Shown here piece after piece: positions 5,902 to 7,891 of a stretch of 7,891 nucleotides of DNA (position 1 is the stretch's first letter; each line of letters begins with the position of its first letter). Position numbers and translations under genes: made by a program. Location: contig JADGMZ010000022.1 of the NCBI GenBank assembly GCA_015234495.1, positions 1 to 7,891 of the forward strand, given 5' to 3'. This DNA comes from Brevundimonas sp. (GTDB lineage Bacteria > Pseudomonadota > Alphaproteobacteria > Caulobacterales > Caulobacteraceae). Under the pieces are notes generated by a model. The model had not been told where the DNA came from, did not search any database, and saw nothing but the letters and a program-made list of their open reading frames with translations.

Positions 5902-5935
5902 CCCAATCGCCTGAAACCCCCGCTAAGACGCGCTG

Positions 5936-7366
5936 ATGATCGCTCGCCTTCGTCCCGTTCCGTTCGACCTCGGTCCCGTCCATTTCGTGGGCATAGGCGG
6001 CATCGGCATGAGCGGCATCGCCGAGATCATGCTCAAGATCGGCTATTCGGTGCAGGGCTCGGACGCCAAGGCGTCGGCGAACACCGAGCGGCTCGAGAAG
6101 CTGGGCGCCAGGATCTTCATCGGCCACGACGCGGCGCACGTCGGCGACAGCGTGTCGGCCGTGGTCTATTCGACGGCGGTGAAGGCGGACAATCCCGAGA
6201 TGGTCGTCGCGCGCGAGCGGCGCATTCCGCTGGTCCGGCGGGCCGAGATGCTGGCCGAGTTGATGCGGCTGCAGTTCTCGATCGGGGTCGGCGGCACGCA
6301 CGGGAAGACGACGACCACGTCCATGGTGGCGGCCCTGCTCGACGCCGGTGGGCTGGACCCGACGGTGGTCAACGGCGGCATCATCAACGCCTATGGCACC
6401 AACGCCAAGGTCGGCGACGGCGACTGGATCGTGGTCGAGGCCGACGAGAGCGACGGCAGCTTCCTGCGCCTGAAATGCACCGTGGCGATCATCACCAACA
6501 TCGATCCGGAGCATCTGGATCACTACGGTGACTTCGACGCCCTGCGGAAGGCGTTCTGCGACTTCATCGAGGACATTCCCTTCTACGGCTTCGGCGTGGT
6601 CTGCCTCGACCATCCGGAGGTGCAGCGGCTGGCGGCGTCGATCGATAACCGGCGGCTGGTCACCTACGGGCTGAACCCGCAGGCCATGGTGCGGGCCGAC
6701 AGGGTCGAGATGTCGCCGGACGGGGCGCGGTTCGACGTGGTCATCCAGGGGCAGGGGCTGGCGGCGCTGGACGAGCCGACGCGGATCGAGGGTCTGCATC
6801 TGCCGATGGCCGGCTGGCACAATGTGTCCAACGCCCTGGCAGCGATCGCCGTCGCGCGCGAGCTGGACGTGTCGGACGAGGCGATCCTGGCCGGGCTGGC
6901 CGGGTTCGGGGGGGTGCGGCGGCGCTTCACCACCACGGGCGTGGTCGGCGGGGTGCGCATCGTCGACGACTACGGCCACCACCCGGTCGAGATCGCGGCG
7001 GTGCTGAAGGCGGCGCGGCAGGTGGCGGAGGGCCGGGTCATCGCCGTGGTCCAGCCGCACCGGTTCACCCGCCTGCGCGACCTGATGGAGGAGTTCTCGA
7101 CCTGTTTCTCCGACGCGGACGCCGTGTTCGTGGCGGATGTCTATGCGGCCGGCGAGACGCCGATCGACGGGGTCGACAAGAATGCGCTGGTCGAGGGCGT
7201 CCGCCGCTTCGGGCACCGGTCGGTGCAGCCGCTGGAGAGCGTGGAGGCCTTGCCGGGCGTGATCGCGGCGGAGGCGAAGGCGGGCGATCTGGTGGTGCTG
7301 CTGGGGGCGGGGGACATCACCCAGTGGGCCTATGCGCTGCCGGGGCAGCTGGAGGGGCTGGGTTGA
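5936..7366 (+). CDS. murC: UDP-N-acetylmuramate--L-alanine ligase MurC
   Basis: MurC is the ATP-dependent cytoplasmic ligase that adds L-Ala to UDP-MurNAc, the first stem-peptide step. The 476-residue protein is full length with all three domains. The N-terminal UDP-binding domain has [11 protein letters not shown] (17-27). The central ATPase has the P-loop [11 protein letters not shown] (120-130), EADESDGS (168-175) and [10 protein letters not shown] (188-197). The hinge motif HNVSNA is at 295-300. The C-terminal domain has DDYGHHP (344-350) followed by [11 protein letters not shown]. The ATG at 5936 is in the right place for the family, but its ribosome binding site is weak (only AAGACG, 5925-5930). 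The stop overlaps the murB start (TTGA, 7363-7366). In Caulobacterales murC-murB usually lies in the division and cell wall cluster after murG; here scpB and a repeat precede it. Confidence 0.97.
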   Translation: MIARLRPVPFDLGPVHFVGIGGIGMSGIAEIMLKIGYSVQGSDAKASANTERLEKLGARIFIGHDAAHVGDSVSAVVYSTAVKADNPEMVVARERRIPLVRRAEMLAELMRLQFSIGVGGTHGKTTTTSMVAALLDAGGLDPTVVNGGIINAYGTNAKVGDGDWIVVEADESDGSFLRLKCTVAIITNIDPEHLDHYGDFDALRKAFCDFIEDIPFYGFGVVCLDHPEVQRLAASIDNRRLVTYGLNPQAMVRADRVEMSPDGARFDVVIQGQGLAALDEPTRIEGLHLPMAGWHNVSNALAAIAVARELDVSDEAILAGLAGFGGVRRRFTTTGVVGGVRIVDDYGHHPVEIAAVLKAARQVAEGRVIAVVQPHRFTRLRDLMEEFSTCFSDADAVFVADVYAAGETPIDGVDKNALVEGVRRFGHRSVQPLESVEALPGVIAAEAKAGDLVVLLGAGDITQWAYALPGQLEGLG

Positions 7367-7891
7367 TCTCGCTGCCTGACGTGCGGGGCAAGCTGCTGCG
7401 GGACGAGCCGCTGGGGCCGTTCACCTGGTTCCGGGTGGGCGGCGCCGCCGACGTGCTGTTCATTCCGGCCGACCCGGATGACCTCGCCGACTTCTTGAAG
7501 GCGCTGGACCCGGCCGTGCCCGTGACCGTGCTGGGCGTGGGGTCGAACGTCATCGTGCGCGACGGCGGGGTCGAGGGGGTGGTGATCCGGCTGGCCGGGC
7601 GGCCGTTCGCGGGGATCACGACCGAGGGCGACGCCATCACAGCCGGGGCCGGAGCGCTGGATTCCATGGTCGCGAAGGCATCGGCCAGAGCGGGCATCGC
7701 AGGGCTGGAGTTCTACGCCGGCATTCCCGGGACGATCGGCGGGGCGCTGACCATGAACGCGGGCTGCTACGGGGCGGAAACGAAGGACATCCTCGTGTCG
7801 GCCTGGGGGCTCAACCGGAAGGGCGAGCGGGTCGACTATTCGCTGGCCGACTTCGGCTACACCTACCGCCACTCGCAAGCCCGGGCCGACA
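7363..7891 (+). CDS. murB: UDP-N-acetylenolpyruvoylglucosamine reductase MurB (3' end outside the window)
   Basis: MurB is an FAD enzyme that reduces UDP-GlcNAc-enolpyruvate to UDP-MurNAc with NADPH in the cytoplasm, supplying the substrate of MurC. The frame runs off the right edge after 176 residues, a little over half of the usual length. Visible features are [18 protein letters not shown] (20-37), the FAD-binding [12 protein letters not shown] (58-69), [20 protein letters not shown] (120-139) and FGYTYRHS (164-171), whose Arg169 corresponds to the conserved active-site arginine (Arg159 in E. coli). The catalytic Ser and C-terminal Glu lie beyond the window. The start is read as TTG 7363. 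It overlaps the murC stop by 4 bases and has GGAGGGG (7351-7357) five bases upstream. GTG 7381 is an alternative that would cost six residues. Coupling to murC is the usual arrangement. Confidence 0.95.
   Translation, partial: MISLPDVRGKLLRDEPLGPFTWFRVGGAADVLFIPADPDDLADFLKALDPAVPVTVLGVGSNVIVRDGGVEGVVIRLAGRPFAGITTEGDAITAGAGALDSMVAKASARAGIAGLEFYAGIPGTIGGALTMNAGCYGAETKDILVSAWGLNRKGERVDYSLADFGYTYRHSQARAD

Noticed and set aside
5799..5935. CtrA binding site before murC
   Set aside because: The AT-rich arms contain TTAG/CTAA motifs but no TTAA-N7-TTAA match, and the spacing reflects the tandem repeat.
5897..7216. 439-codon minus-strand reading frame opposite murC
   Set aside because: It mirrors murC codons, has no domain, and shows the His/Asp/Arg/Val-rich composition of an antisense shadow.
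1..7891. Novel defence, mobile or secretion system
   Set aside because: Every substantial coding frame that withstands inspection belongs to a known housekeeping or common conserved family; only the noncoding repeats are unusual.

Overview
The window reads as an ordinary core-chromosome segment of a GC-rich alphaproteobacterium. Protein content, GC-rich codon use, the partial erpA–dgt–SPOR–nagZ–scpA–scpB gene order, and the scarcity of GANTC sites (8 by my reading) all point to the Caulobacterales, possibly a Brevundimonas-like organism. That placement is inference from style and synteny; nothing here names the species.

Layout. At the left edge is the last 25 codons of an unidentified, probably membrane-anchored protein. 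Its stop overlaps the start of a DUF1801-family protein (77-505, +). The A-type Fe-S carrier gene erpA (489-866, -) converges on it with a 17-bp 3' overlap. The dNTP triphosphohydrolase dgt (about 930-2105, +) diverges from erpA. A 233-base gap follows, holding an inverted pair of REP-like hairpins. Next is a tightly packed run: a SPOR-domain membrane protein (2339-3073), nagZ (3070-4122) and scpA (4119-4937), each joined to the next by a 4-base stop/start overlap. A 136-bp palindromic repeat separates scpA from scpB (5087-5752). After scpB lies a third, AT-rich inverted repeat, and then the peptidoglycan genes murC (5936-7366) and murB (7363 to the right edge, incomplete).

Function. The genes serve chromosome and cell-envelope maintenance: Fe-S cluster delivery (ErpA), nucleotide pool control (Dgt), septal peptidoglycan binding (SPOR protein), peptidoglycan recycling (NagZ), the condensin accessory subunits (ScpA, ScpB), and the second and third committed steps of UDP-MurNAc-pentapeptide synthesis (MurB, MurC).

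I see no defence system, prophage, transposase, CRISPR array or RNA gene. The parts worth a second look are noncoding. There are three different palindromic repeat elements in under 8 kb. One breaks the scpA-scpB junction and appears to supply the scpB ribosome binding site. The other two sit where alphaproteobacterial gene order departs from the usual pattern: no argS after dgt, and murC rather than tatABC after scpB.
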